Positions 13,465 through 13,586 of a DNA stretch of 13,586 nt are shown here, piece after piece; position 1 is the stretch's first letter, and each line of letters begins with the position of its first letter. Source of the stretch: Campylobacterales bacterium (lineage in GTDB: Bacteria; Campylobacterota; Campylobacteria; Campylobacterales; Nitratiruptoraceae); assembly GCA_027068245.1 (NCBI GenBank), contig JAMOUF010000072.1, positions 1-13,586 on the forward strand. Reading direction: 5' to 3'. The notes beneath the pieces are model-generated. The model saw nothing but the letters and a program-made list of their open reading frames with translations, was not told where the DNA came from and did not search any database. A program made the translations under genes and the position numbers.

Positions 13465-13586
13465 TTTCCCACCTCCTCGTCGGTAGGACAGCTAAGTGTC
13501 ACATACTCCATATGCTCCCTCTCTTCTCCTCTTTTTCTATCCTCATAATCCTTCACGGCAGCCTCGAAAGCCCTTGCCACCACCTC
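13461..13586 (-). CDS. C-terminal fragment of an unidentified protein (5' end outside window)
   Basis: On the minus strand, an open frame enters from the right edge and gives 41 residues, EVVARAFEAAVKDYEDRKRG at the start and VTLSCPTDEEVGK at the end, before TGA. The TGA overlaps the ATG of the ferritin-like gene in an ATGA, the usual sign of an operon. The visible part is charged and helical with one Cys, and is too short to identify. I claim only that a coding region upstream ends here. Confidence 0.6.
   Translation of the reverse strand, partial: EVVARAFEAAVKDYEDRKRGEEREHMEYVTLSCPTDEEVGK

Noticed and set aside
1..13586. Mobile element, prophage, CRISPR array or tRNA
   Set aside because: No transposase, integrase, terminal inverted repeats, regularly spaced repeats or cloverleaf structure was recognised, and gene style and base use look even across the window.

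Overview
The window looks like a chromosomal segment from a Campylobacterota (epsilonproteobacterial) respirer or chemolithoautotroph. The pointers are a carboxynorspermidine synthase and decarboxylase pair, several small c-type cytochromes including a c553-like protein, tightly overlapping genes, A/T-rich promoters with recognisable -10 but no clear -35 boxes, and strong AAGGAGG-type ribosome binding sites. The genus cannot be fixed from the sequence alone. I saw no tRNA, rRNA, CRISPR array, insertion sequence or phage gene, and the coding density is very high.

Left part (1-2590). The 3' end of a PilZ-domain gene (+) meets a leftward operon made of a 60-residue two-helix membrane protein, the repair polymerase PolX (Pol X plus PHP domains) and a NUDIX hydrolase. 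The PilZ and NUDIX genes end on each other within a 4-bp CTAA.

Centre-left (2591-5500, +). A compact divergent promoter precedes an OmpR-type response regulator, a two-helix membrane histidine kinase and a small exported protein with one haem-c motif. All three genes overlap. Next come an 11-bp direct repeat placed like an OmpR/PhoB-family operator before a -10 box, a secreted cytochrome-like protein that lacks the haem motif, and a c553-type monohaem cytochrome. The simplest reading is a signalling module that controls periplasmic electron-transfer proteins. That link is inferred.

Centre (5499-10513). A leftward thioredoxin 2 gene faces a rightward run: an anchored cytochrome-like protein, an easily missed 53-residue basic protein, carboxynorspermidine synthase, a DUF4197 exported protein, carboxynorspermidine decarboxylase and a membrane-anchored alpha/beta hydrolase. 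From the synthase onward every gene overlaps the next. The synthase and decarboxylase make spermidine or norspermidine by the alternative carboxy-intermediate route. Why a DUF4197 gene sits between them is unknown.

Right part (10510-13586, leftward). An operon with abutting or overlapping genes contains the C-terminus of an unidentified protein, a helical protein with ferritin-like ExxH motifs, an 83-residue exported helical protein and a TSP3/beta-barrel outer-membrane protein. After 82 bp it is followed by a secreted protein with a coiled middle and a duplicated C-terminal domain. This is the least characterised and most envelope-focused part of the window. The last gene ends on the hydrolase gene, again within a 4-bp CTAA.
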